From Erigeron canadensis (Eukaryota > Streptophyta > Magnoliopsida > Asterales > Asteraceae), in assembly GCF_010389155.1 (NCBI RefSeq), contig NC_057762.1, positions 30,006,055 through 30,070,054 on the forward strand: a DNA stretch of 64,000 bases, written 5' to 3'. Below the pieces are notes generated by a model that ran no database searches, had not been told where the DNA came from, and saw only the letters and a list, made by a program, of their open reading frames with translations. The first letter of the stretch is position 1. Each line of letters starts with the position of its first letter. Made by a program: the position numbers and the translations under genes. Positions 22,243 to 33,851 of this stretch are shown in pieces.

Positions 22243-24745
22243 CTATGAATCAAAAGAGGGTACTTGGGGTTGGATCCAGGGCCATTTTGAATCACAAAGA
22301 TCAAAAGGGTAATTTCCATCGTCATCTTTGATATCCGTAGCAGCATTTTTCTTCACAAGCAACTCGGCAATGCTTTCTCTTTCACAAACAGCAGCATAAT
22401 GCAATGGTGTCTGGCCCTCATTATCCTTCAGGTTACAGTATTAAAGAAATATCAGCATATGTCCATGGGAATATAGTTTGCACAATTGACAGGTACGAGC
22501 AGGTTGGGTTGGTGGCAAAAGTTTTGGACCCAACTCCCAAATTTTCGCACTTTCTATAGATGACTAGCGTCCCAGTTTCAGTTGAGAAGAAGTTCAAAAG
22601 GGAAACAGGTCAAGTAGGTCCCAAAGTGTATTATTAATGAACACAACTACCAAAGCCAGTTAATCAAGAAAAAGATTACTATTGAATATTTTATGTGATC
22701 ATATTTGACACTATTTATTTTAGTGCAAAACAATAGAACCAAAAAGTGTTCCAGGACAACTCAAACCCGACTTACTTTGATCTGCAAAAAAATTACCCAT
22801 TTTGATTAAAACCCGAACTGATCTGATACCCAACCCGTTCATTTTGCCACCAATAATTGACAGCAAGATTACCTTTATGTTCACATCAGCGTTCCTGCTC
22901 AACAGTAATTCTGCAGCTTCTACATGGCCACGATCAACAGCCCAGTGCAAAGGTGTCCGGCCCTCGCTATCTGCGTTTTTAAATGATTGTTAAAATTTAA
23001 AAGATATTATTGAATACCTATCGGCTAAATGCAGATAAACGGAAATTACTTCACATATATTCACACTACATAGGATTCATAATTTGATGGCAGAATATTT
23101 CCTGGTCAATGGACTTGGTATCATACACATCTCACTCTATTGTATAGTTTATTTAATGGTCTATACATACGATCCTTTCTATATCATACAGGTTGATGTT
23201 AACATAACCACCGCGGAAAATAATAAAGATAAATAAAGTTTACAATATGACTTCGAGTGATAGAATGTAACAAACCCTTTGTATCCACCGGAACACCACT
23301 CTCAACACACTTGATCAAGTTCTCTGTATCACCTTCTCTTGCGAAGGCGTGTACAGCATCTAACTTTCTGAGAAGCAATGTGTTAGCCAAATAATATTAC
23401 TTCACTACTCTTATACATAGTAATCCTAGTGTAAACAATTACCATCGGTGATTCAGTATCTATGCTAGAAGATTATATAATAACTAATAAATATGGTAAA
23501 ACAAAATCAAAAGATACACATTGACAAAGAAAAGCATTTGAGAATAAAAAAGGTTCACATACCACTTTCAGGCAAGGGTAACTTAATTTAATGCAGACAG
23601 GACCTATGATGCATAGTTATTACATTCACTGGAAATTGAAGGTAAGGTAACAGGACGACAGCCTGAAAACACTTTTCGCCCAAGGCTAGTTATTTTTTCA
23701 GTAAACAATGTGTGTGTGATAAATATCATTACAAAAAAATGTACCATCACAGTAAAGGCTGGCATAACAGGTCACATGAAACCTGTTAAGACACGAACCT
23801 GTTAAGGTCAAACACGAACACGACCTGTTAACTAATCGTGTCATTCTTTTCAAACACGAACACGACACGAAAATTAACAGGTGCACCTGTTAAGAAATCT
23901 GTTAACATATACTTTATAAAATTCTTGACTAATATTAAAAAAAACTTAACCATACAAAAACTCTTACAAATTTCAACTATTATATAACGGTAATAATCCT
24001 TACATTACAAAAGTTCATAGACATCTTACCTTATAAAAATCATATATCAAATTATAATAATCAATTCTTAGTAATTTATGTATATGTATAACCTTAACAG
24101 GTCTTAACATGTCTTAACAGGTCTGGATCTGTTAAGACACGAATCTTAACAGGTCTTAACAGGTCCGAACCTGTTAAGACACGAAACCTGTTAAGGTCAA
24201 ACACGAAACCTGTTAAAAACAGGTCGTGTCGTGTCGTGATCACACTATAATCAAGTTTCCTTTACAAAAAATTGACTCGGCAGATTGTATAATGTATACA
24301 GTTAAAATACAATTTGGACAACTTTCAAGGTGCTTGATCCATTTCATTTTTAGTTATTTTTGGAATATTTACCTATTTGACCCGTAAGAAATTTAACATA
24401 ACCTGATTCAAGCCATTACAATAATCCAAATTGCCACATCTACCACTAACAAAAGCATAGGACTGGCATCTACAATCACAAAATGGGCTTTTATATCTAG
24501 TAATCTCACACAAAAGGTTTACAGAACCTTACAGCTCGTCAGATTCCTCTTCATGGATAAAAGAGCTGAAAACAGGTCCCATTGGTCTAGTATCATTACT
24601 TGATCGTTCGTTGTCATTTTCACCTCTTCTCTTCAGTGAATTACAACACCAAAGACAAACAGAGTAAAATATGGTGAGTAGTTAATTAATAATAGCTGAC
24701 AAACCAAGACACGCTATTTTTTTTTCGTGTGTGTGTATGCATGTG

Positions 24746-24782
<37 letters not shown>

Positions 24783-27700
24783 TCGTCTCACAGAAGTTGA
24801 ACCAGCAGCCCAAGTAGGGTATAACTGAGTAATAATTTCAATATACTTTATCATCGCTTCCTCTGGGGGCATTGCACCTAATTTCTGCCATGCATTCCTA
24901 GCGCACACCACACATAAAGTTAAATATGAGAAAGGTTACAAAAATGAGCAATATTCATATAAGAAATGTAATGATGATCAGTCGTATATGTCCAACAGAT
25001 ATATATGATAACTCTATACACCATATGAACCCATCTATAAAACACAAAAACAGATAAGAAAGCTACTTGCAACATTCTTTCCATAATGATGTCAAGGTTC
25101 ATAAAGCGTTTATGAGGGCAGGAGAAGTATTCGGTCAAAAAGGATTAATTTTGGTACGGTTTGGAACAATTTAGGTTACTGAAAACTCTTTGGGTATGTT
25201 TGGCAAAATTAGGTACAGCAGCCGGAACTTTTATTAACATAATGTGTTCGGAAAAGCAGCTGGAGCTGGAACTTATGAATGTAAAATGACGTAAAACGGC
25301 AAAAATATTAAATTCAAAAGGTGGAAGCGAGTTAGTTATGGGTATTTAGATAATTTAGTTTCCCATAAGCTCAAGCTACTTTTCAAAATCTACTTCGATT
25401 AGCTTATTGTTTAGGAGCTTTTAGAAACATAACCTACCAAATTATTTTGGTAGCCAAACAAAGCTTATGAGCCTAAGCTTATATATACCAAAAGCTCAAG
25501 CTCTTATAGGATCCTATAAGGAGCGTAAAATAGATAACGGAAAACGAGTAACATTAAAAATACAGAATGTGATCAATGGCGTGTCATACATGTCCAGCAG
25601 ATATATGATAACCCTTACACATATGACACTCACATATAAAGGAGTAATGCTAAAGATTGACTTTCACAAAAAATAGGTAAGAAAGCAATTTGCAACCATT
25701 GTTGTTAAAAGCGAGCGCCCAGGCCGCCTAGGCGCAAGGCGAGGGCGAGGCAAGGGGTTCCCGCCTGAAAACCTAGGCCCAGGCCCACTAAGAATTTAGG
25801 CGGCAGACTCCTTTTTTCTATAAAACCCTTTGGTTATCCAAGAAGCATATTAATAGCATCACGTTTATATATTGTTCAAATATCAAAATCAAATCATCAA
25901 TCAGATTATATCAACATCAAATCATCCTTCATCAACATATTCTTCCTTTCAACTTCAGGCAAGTTTTCTTCTTTTTTTCTTAAAATTATTTTTTTCTTTT
26001 TTCTTTCTCAAAAGATCTTTTCAACTGTTTTGGCTTAATGCATTATGTGTTATTTAGTTGGAATTTGCTAATTTTAATGTCATTTGGTTTGGTTTTTACT
26101 TTGGTGCGCTTTTTTTTTCCGGGCGTGCGCTTTTTTTGCTCCTCTCGCCTTCGCCCCGTTTAGGGTCTTTGCGCTTTGAGTTCGCCGTCGCTTTTAACAA
26201 CTATGTTTGCAACATTCTTTTTAGAAAGATCCATAACAATGTCAAGGTTCATAATGCACAACTTTAAGCCAAGGGCAGGAGAGCTATTCGGTCGAAAAGA
26301 GATATTTTTGGCATGGTGCATGGCTTGAAACATTTTGAGTTACCTGAGACATTTTATGTCCAAGTTCTTTAGAATTTTCGAATAAAAAAAAGAAGGATGC
26401 CATATATGATTAAAAATAACATAACTTCAACAGTACTTTATTTATATAGATAGAATGATTTAGGAGGTTATATGCATTAGAAATACTCTGGGCGACTTTG
26501 GACCTGGCGACCTGCTCATCCCGTTTGACCAGTTTCATTTGTAGCTTAAGTTTTTTACTCTACCTAGTTAGCCTGTTATATAACTAATACATTGATCATC
26601 CAACTTAACATGACGGATCAAAACTGCAACCTCTACCAAAATTTGAAAGTGTTTGTGTTTCTGAAATATACTACACTTACAGAAAAAACACATACTACAT
26701 GGTACAAGCAAAGTCTTGGTCCATCCAACATATTCTCCAAAAAGAAGAAAAATAAAGGGGCAACATTAAGTTATACACATACATAAACCAATATATTAAA
26801 CATGAAAAATGTTAACAATACTTCAAGCAACAATCAGATCAAGCTAATATCTGATTCTCACAAAGTCACAAGCTAAGAAACAAATTACTATTTAGGCAAC
26901 TCGAATTTAATGCGTGATAATTGGGGATTCAAAATTAAAATAAGCAGCGGCAAATATGAGTAAGATCTTCCATTTGTAAAATTTGTTAACAAAAAAGGAA
27001 GAAGATTTTCTCGGTATTAAACTCGAAAACATTTAAGTTTAGGAATGCATAACATGAATAAGATATCATCCATATCAATCACTGGTTAACTTTATCATCC
27101 CACACCACACATTAGACAAATATAAATTAGTCAGGATAAAGGGGTTAATTGAGCAAGTTAACCATAGATATTTAGACCCCTTCCTAAATTTTTGATGGGA
27201 AAATATAAGATGAACACATAAACGGATGAGGTTATCCATATTCAGGTTACACGGGAAGACAAGTCTTCTTATTTTTACTAAGGCGTAAGCTGCCAAACCA
27301 CGGTATCCTATGGCTGTTGCCGAATCTTTCCTGACCATCCCTAAGATTATTATACTTGGCATATTTGAACCAGAGACATCTTGTAAATATCTCAAAATGT
27401 TAACCAACTAGCCTACGAGTCTACAGCTACATACATATTTGGCAAAAAAGTAATACCTAATCATTAATTAAAGATATATATATATATATATATATAAACA
27501 GGAAATCTATCAGGGTGAATGAGATACAAGTACCATTTAGCTCTAGCAGTGATTTTGAGAGCAGAAGGCTGAGGAGCACTACAAGGACCTTCAGTAGCAA
27601 TCTTATACAACCCATACAGCTGCAACTGCAACTCACTGCTCACTTTCTGCGACGATTTATCCGCCGCTGTCGCAGCCACAAACGCCGTGGCCGCGCTAAA

Positions 27701-27967
27701 CGTTTCGTCTAGTTCCGTACTCTCCACACCTTCCCAATCATCATCATCACTATCATTATTACTAACTGGTTCATTTTCAGTAATATCTTTTGGAATTAAA
27801 GGCTCCTCCTCCTGCTGCTGCTCTTGATCATCAAGAGATGAGGTGGAGCGAGTTAAGCGGAGATTTTGGTGGCGAAAAGAGAGGATTAGAGAGAAAAGTT
27901 TAGAGACGAGATATGAGAAAATGAGTCCCAAGATTATTGATTGAGTGTATTGTTGCCAGTCTAACAT
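22243..27967 (-). CDS. Acyl-CoA-binding protein with ankyrin repeats (ACBP1/ACBP2-like)
   Basis: Six exons: 27967-27534, 24897-24792, 24630-24533, 23367-23276, 22970-22873, 22425-22243. All introns are GT-AG, phases agree, and the product is 336 residues, close to Arabidopsis ACBP1/2. A membrane anchor lies at residues 10-31 (IILGLIFSYL...), then an acidic linker. The acyl-CoA-binding domain spans about 88-180 with LYGLYK and KITARAKW, split by the first intron, then NAWQKLGAMPPEEA. Three ankyrin repeats follow (about 214-310, e.g. EGRTPLHWAVDRGH). The class binds long-chain acyl-CoA esters at ER and plasma membranes and uses the ankyrins for partner proteins, such as ethylene-response factors in Arabidopsis. 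Intron 1 is 2.6 kb and repeat-laden; intron 5 carries a hAT MITE. Confidence 0.95.
22492..22854. mobile_element. hAT MITE in intron 5 of the acyl-CoA-binding gene
   Basis: A 363-bp insert flanked by the exact direct repeat AATTGACA (22484-22491 and 22855-22862), the 8-bp duplication of hAT elements. Near the ends, GGGTTGGTGGCAAAA at the left faces TTTTGCCACCAAT at the right as inverted repeats. Confidence 0.75.
23755..24245. repeat. AACAGGT-rich inverted repeat cluster in intron 3
   Basis: Many copies of ACCTGTTAAG and CTTAACAGGT, mixed with CACGACACGA and TCGTGTCGTG, appear in both orientations at the two ends of this intronic stretch. It looks like a TIR element or foldback with internal repetition. 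Its edges were not resolved. Confidence 0.55.
24723..24782. repeat. (GT)n(GA)n microsatellite at a 5' splice site
   Basis: Runs of GT then GA on the plus strand. In the sense of the minus-strand gene this is (CT)n(CA)n beginning about 9 bases after the exon 2 donor at 24791. Confidence 0.9.
24975..26310. repeat. Diverged duplication in intron 1, second copy split by a MITE
   Basis: The segment at 24975-25160 (TATGTCCAACAGATATA ... GCAACATTCTTTCC ... GTCAAGGTTCATAA ... GGGCAGGAGA) recurs at 25570-26310 with the same block order. In the second copy a MITE sits at the GCAAC/ATTC point. A further MITE-like stretch (about 25192-25464, with GTATGTTTGGCAAAA and TTTTGGTAGCCAAAC ends) lies between the copies. 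Confidence 0.7.
25698..26204. mobile_element. MITE with GTTGTTAAAAGCGA ends
   Basis: The termini ATTGTTGTTAAAAGCGA and TCGCTTTTAACAACTAT are inverted (17 bp, 1 mismatch). TTTGCAAC flanks both sides within a base, the probable 8-9 bp duplication. The duplicated intron copy at 25066 shows the empty site. Confidence 0.7.
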
Positions 27968-29906
27968 TTTTTTATTTTGAAAATGGAAATTGATTTTCAG
28001 AGTTGGGAAGGAAACGGAAGTGGTGCCGGAGAAACCGATTTAGTAAGAGTAAGCGGCGGAATGACCGATATAACACCTTATGATTCTTGATTTGATAAGC
28101 TACTTAATAGTAAAACCCCGTATATGTGAGTGCGCGATGTTTATGTTGTCAAATGTCAAGTTTACAGCACACAGCCATACCTTTTCTTTTTCTTTTTTTA
28201 CATGTGACATAAAAATTACGAGTATATTAAATAATGGAATTTTTTTTTATCAAGTAAGAGAGGTCTTTGGGATGCTACCCGCATGTTGCAGTGGTTTCAT
28301 TCACGTCTCATTTCATTATTACTAAAAACGATATAAAAATCAATTAAGCAAGATCTTACCGTAAATTGTTTGATGTCGATATGTTGCGGTGGTATAATTA
28401 CACTATATGACTCAAGAAACTTTAAGACCCAAGTGGTGAATGCTAGGAATATGGGAGTTATAAACATCTCGTTAAGTGATATAACAAAGATAGATATCGA
28501 CAAAATACTTTTTATTAGTATATATACGTGTTACATGTGATATACTAAACCACTGGATACTATAACAACAACATGCCATATCATTATCAAACAAAAATAA
28601 CACGAAAGTTTAATATTTGTAGTATGCCATGAAAGAACACAGTTTTATAATATCTCAAGTGGTTATCAAATTAAACAATGAAAGTTTTATTGTTAAATAT
28701 CTCAAATAATTATCAAAACAATAAAAGCATATATATTTGAAAAGAATTTGGTCGCTCAAAATTTTTTGCGAGTTCTATTTATACGATTTTGTGAAAAGAA
28801 GAAAGATTTGAGGAATTAATATATTGTTTCTTATTCTTATCTCTAACATTTGAAAATATTATAAAGTAACTGATAATCAATAAAAAAGAAATAATTACCA
28901 TATTTGGGATACTAATTAATAAACATGAAAGGGATATAGACACGCACAGTTGTTCACGTAGTATTTTGTTAATTTGTTATCTCTAATTTGTGTTTGACGG
29001 TATTTATAACATTTCTCCATGTAACATTTATCGACATGGATGTAACATTCAACAAAAAGGTCTATTTTTTTTAATAGAGAAAAAGAAATGTAGATTAACA
29101 AAATACTTTTATTCCTACAGATTTCCCGATGAGAATTTCACTAAAATTGGAATGGATTATATGAGAAGTCATAAAGCTGAACCCAAGTTTAGTGTTGAAA
29201 AAAAGTAACCTACGAGACATATAATCATCTAAACTAGAATGACAAAGAGATAAACCGAATTAGATCCTAACACCCTAAAATGTGTATCTTTATATGTTGT
29301 TTCATCATTGTATCTTTACACACCCTTTAAGTTGAGAGTAAGAATAAGTTAAACCCCCATACTTGGACAATACGGTATAAGTTAACACATTGACGACTTA
29401 TTTAGTGACAGAGTGAAACACCATGTTGGCAACGATGTCAATGTCGAATTGACTATAAGTCTATAACAACGAAGATTCACTGGTTCCAAGTATAATCTAA
29501 GTTTTTTTTACGATTTACACCGTTATATAATAAAAAAAAATTTTGGTTTTACTAATGATAATCATATACCTGCAATAGTATTCATCAAAAAGAATGTCAC
29601 AATTTTCTTGAAGATATTTCAGCATATTTTCTAAGCATACATGTTGTTAATTTCCATTATCAAACAACGGTCGAACGACAACCGTTGACTTTTTATGTCA
29701 TTAAACAAATTTTTAATGGTTGTGAATAAATCATTCGAAACTCAAGTACATTTCATAATGACACATGGCAAATTTACATAAACAAACCATAACCTCGTAA
29801 TTTGCTTCCCTCCAAAACCAAAATTATTACAGATATTTGAGAAAAACAAATGAATCGAATCCATCGATGAACTCCAATCGAATAAGATCGGAGTAATTGT
29901 AAAAAG
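27968..29906. other. Intergenic between divergent genes
   Basis: Holds the promoter of the acyl-CoA-binding gene (minus) and of the small gene at 29907 (plus). AT-rich, with no clear TATA box near either start and no other gene seen. Confidence 0.4.
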
Positions 29907-30170
29907 ATGGAGGAGAATTCAACCGCGACAACAGATACAAACGAAAAGCCTGGGCTGGCAAGTCGGGTTGGCAACAATGTTGCATCGGCATTCTTTGCAT
30001 CTCTCGAGAGTTGCTCGTGTGTCAATCTAACCACGGCCGATTCTGATGATGAAGAGGACCTCGAGGAAGAAGATTCTCAAAACCAAGCAATCGCGATGGC
30101 TCATGTGAAATCCACGGCTTCAAATTCCTCCCAAAATGCTCCTGCCCCCGTTGAGAATCTTCCGGTTTGA
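29907..30170 (+). CDS. Small acidic conserved plant protein, function unknown
   Basis: Single-exon frame of 87 residues starting MEENSTATT. The middle reads KPGLASRVGNNVASAFFASL followed by ESCSCVNLTT, then an acidic block DSDDEEDLEEED (about 45-57) and a polar tail. I recall small plant proteins with a similar 'GLASRVGN..AAFFASLE.CSCVNL' core but know no function. No signal peptide or membrane segment is evident. The codon pattern (GC-rich third positions) and compositional coherence favour a real gene over chance; antisense frames overlapping it are shadows. Confidence 0.65.
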   Translation: MEENSTATTDTNEKPGLASRVGNNVASAFFASLESCSCVNLTTADSDDEEDLEEEDSQNQAIAMAHVKSTASNSSQNAPAPVENLPV

Positions 30171-30446
30171 TCGAATAGATAATTTTGGAAGCTCGATCTA
30201 ACACATTTTGGTTGGTTATTTTGTTCATTAACTATTAGTTATGAATTTACAATCTCGTTGTATATATAAAAACTTGTTTGTATCTTATGGTTTTGTCGAT
30301 GTTGAGGATTGTTGCATCTTTGTAGGCTAGTTTGGATGGCAAATGAATGGATTTTCTTTTCTTTTTTTTTAAAAATTTATCTCTTTTTAATGTCATTTCG
30401 AAAAATCTTTAACAGGTTGTCGATCGAGCTATGGGATGTGTAACAT

Positions 30447-30570
30447 TTTTTTTTTTGAACGACACTTTATAGTTTTACTCTTACTCCTAAATTACACGTA
30501 TGTCTAGAAATCAGGACTCTCGAACCCAGATAGATCCTCCCAAGGTTAAAGATATTACCAATGGGTCATA
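30447..30570 (-). repeat. tRNA-derived SINE remnant
   Basis: On the minus strand it starts CCATTGGTAATATC, has a B-box-like GGGTTCGAGAGTCC, and ends in a long A-run (plus-strand T-run at 30447-30457). No target duplication found. Confidence 0.55.
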
Positions 30571-30579
30571 TATATTCGG

Positions 30580-33027
30580 GTAGATCGATAGACAAATTTC
30601 AAGTTAGGCTAGCCACAGACCCATCAAATTTTTGAAATGTTATTTTTTTGATTTTCTTTTACAAATTTTAACATTATATATTCATGCATGTCTACTGCAT
30701 TTTAACATTCTCATAGAAATATATATATATATAGCTGCTATCATTTCATAAGTTCTAAATTTAATGCATTTCAAAATTACAATTCAATCATGGTCAACAA
30801 AGCAACACATTCACTTCATGAAGTATAACAAAAACAAGAGCCAATTAAGATGAAAGAAAAACAATTCGAAAGACATACAATAATTTCCAAACAAACAATT
30901 AGTAAAATGTAGCATGTCACTTATTTTTTTTCATTATTCATTAAAACAACTATGTTATGTGTAATATATATTTTGTTGATTTTAAAGTCTTATCAAAATA
31001 TTATTTATCAATACCAAACTTCAGTATTTATATACATTTACTAGATGATAATATTTGAATGTATTTAAATTTTAAGTCATTGGTGTTAGAAATGGCTTAT
31101 AGTATAACTTTTATGCTAGAATATTGTTTTATTTGTATATGATAATGATAATTGATTTTAGAACTTAATATTGTTGTGTTTTAAGTTACAACTTTTTGGC
31201 ATTTCTTTGATAGATGTTATATTTTGTTGAAAACCCGGTCTACTGATCAGTAATTTTTTATGAGACCGATTCAATTCATGTAAGGAGTGTTGTCACTGAA
31301 GAGGGTTTGTAAAACCGGACTAGAATAAGAGAAGATATTGGGCTAAAGTTAAAAAATGGGCTTCAAATAAATTTAATTATCTGGAATAATACTTGATGCA
31401 TCGGCTCTTACCCTTTCAGCCTTTCTGCTTTCACCACCAGTCCACCAAACAACTACATACATAAATACATTGCATTATGGTTATTGACTTATTGTCATTT
31501 CTTTAATGGTGTCAAATCATGGTTTCTTTCTTTTTTATTTTGTTAGTTATTGCTCTTTCCATTATAAAACAATATCGTTATACTATCATTATCGGTCTTG
31601 AACGTATATCAATTTATGAGAAAACGTTTGCAAAACAAAGATTAATTTAATGAACTTTCTTTTTATCCAATCCAATATTTGAGAAGTTGCATTCCACTCA
31701 CTTACAAGGTAGAAATGATCAAAAAGCAAGTAAAGGTTGAGTGGATTAGAGTAGTTGGTATTGATTGACACGTTCGGCTCGATCACCCTTCATTATCGGG
31801 TTTCAACATAATGACTGGTGTGATGGCCTTAATGACTGGTGTGATGGCTCCAATGTGGTGTTTTTTAAGCATAAATTTACATGGACTTAAATATGTGGAA
31901 TTTATACTTAATTTTAGGGGTTTTAATCTTGCTTAGAACGTGATTGGATTTATTAAAAACTTGCTAGCGGTTCCCAGTTGGTATGGAGGTATGAACAACT
32001 TCCACGCTACCAATTAAGTGTATAAGTATATGTGTGTGTAGTACATGAGTTGAGTGAATTGATATGAGGCAAAGGTCCGTTATTTATATGCACCAAGGAG
32101 GGGTGGTCCTTGGTGCATGACGTCTTGATGGCAGGGACCGTTATTCAGTGCGTCATTTAGTATAGCAAATTTTTTCTCTTTAGCTGACATTCAATACATT
32201 TTTGCAGTGTACGAACATAAACGTCACTGAGTCTAGGTACAATTAGCTCTGGATTAATGAGTAATTCTGCAGCTGGTGATGATGCCCATAACGGGTGTCG
32301 GAGGGCATACGTCATCAATATTTATCATGTTATATGACAAATGTAATTGTGTCATGTTTTTAGATTTTAATTTTTAGTTTATTTTTTAACTTTATTTAAT
32401 TTAACTTAATAATTAAATTTGAATTCACTTTTCATCAATAATTTATACTTTTTAACCATGAATATTTAATTTATAATAATTTTTAGACATCAATTTGAGA
32501 GGATTTTTTAAAAAAATTTAATCATTTAATTAAATAATAATGTTTCAACATATAAGATATTTTTTATAAAAAAATTATTTCAAAAAGGAAATAGAATATA
32601 TATGTTCAATATTTTAGAAGTATATTCTTTTGAAAACAATTCAATCAAAAAATATGAAAACAATCTTAAATGTTACTTAATTATCATAGGACAAGTGATT
32701 GAAAATAATTTTCATAATAATATCATACTATGAGTACAACTGGTTCTAAAAAAATTTATAATACATAAATTATTGTAGCATGTGTCTTGTGGAATGACTA
32801 CGAAAAACAATTATGTCAATATGTTTCAGCTAATAATGACAGTGGCGAAACTGTGATTATTGTACTACAACTTACAAAATATAATACTTGAAACCGTATA
32901 TGTTCAAAATTATAAGTTTTTATGACTTCAATGTATGAAAATCTAATATTGATAATATCGTAAGCCCCATATCCAGTGTTAGACAAGGGTCTAAAATTAG
33001 TATGATATTATAGCAAATTAGCAAGTG
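30580..33027. other. Intergenic; short repeats only
   Basis: AT-rich. ATGACTGGTGTGATGGC repeats twice at about 31811-31848. A perfect short hairpin TGCACCAAGGA / TCCTTGGTGCA sits at about 32090-32120. No gene recognised. Confidence 0.4.
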
Positions 33028-33316
33028 ATAAGTATTTTGGAATGTAACAAACTTTAAGCGAATGTCTATACTGTAAAATACGAGTAATTAAAGTTGTGTA
33101 CATGTATGTATTTATCTTTAAATTATGTTTATTGTGTGTAAAAATTTGTATCCGGTCAATCAAAAACTAATAAGTGGCAACTATATATGGTTGTTACGTA
33201 TAAACTTTTACATACAATAGACATAATTTAAAGATAAATATATACAATGAACACAACTTTAGTTATTTTACACTATAAACATTCGTCTAAAATTTGTTAC
33301 ATTTCAGAATATTTAT
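33028..33316. mobile_element. Long-stem foldback MITE (289 bp)
   Basis: Left arm of about 118 bp (GGAATGTAACAAACTTTAAG ... TTATCTTTAAATTATG ...) is the reverse complement of the right arm ending at 33316, with scattered mismatches and a spacer of about 50 bp. There is no coding sequence. The superfamily is unclear. Confidence 0.75.
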
Positions 33317-33592
33317 TATAATTAGCAATAATGTACGTAAATGTGAGTATCATAGTATCATACGTTTGGACGGCTCTGACCATAAGAGAAATCGACAAAC
33401 ATTACAAGGGTGGTCACTTATCAATAAGTAGTAAACTAAAAGGTCACTTTTAAAGATGAGTCAAACCATGTCGGGTAGACTGACCATTCAAAATTTCAAA
33501 TGTTTCTTTTCAAACGCTTTGAGCTTAACTTATAACTACCGTAATGTCATGTATCTAAATATGATGATACATCGTATGAAAGATAGATTAGT

Positions 33593-33839
33593 TTTTTTTT
33601 TTTTTAGAATTGAATTTTACCTCAGACGCATATGATGTGTGCTAATCGCACAACGAAAGGGTCCCGCATTAAGCGAATCTTAAATAGCATTTCTCACCAT
33701 ACCACATTCTTTCTTGGAAAATACCATTGAGGAGAACCTACCAAGGCTCGAATTCGAGACCTTGGAGTAAAACTCTATCGGGGCCCTGCATACCAGGTTT
33801 AGTGAAACACCTTGGCCACTGGGATTTAACCCAATGGTT
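33593..33839 (-). mobile_element. SINE (family 2) with target duplication
   Basis: A 247-bp minus-strand SINE. Head: AACCATTGGGTTAAATCCC, A box TGGCCAAGGTG, B box GGTCTCGAATTCGAG, and a 3' A-run (plus T-run from 33593). The 12-bp duplication AGATAGATTAGT is exact (33581-33592 and 33840-33851). Confidence 0.88.
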
Positions 33840-33851
33840 AGATAGATTAGT

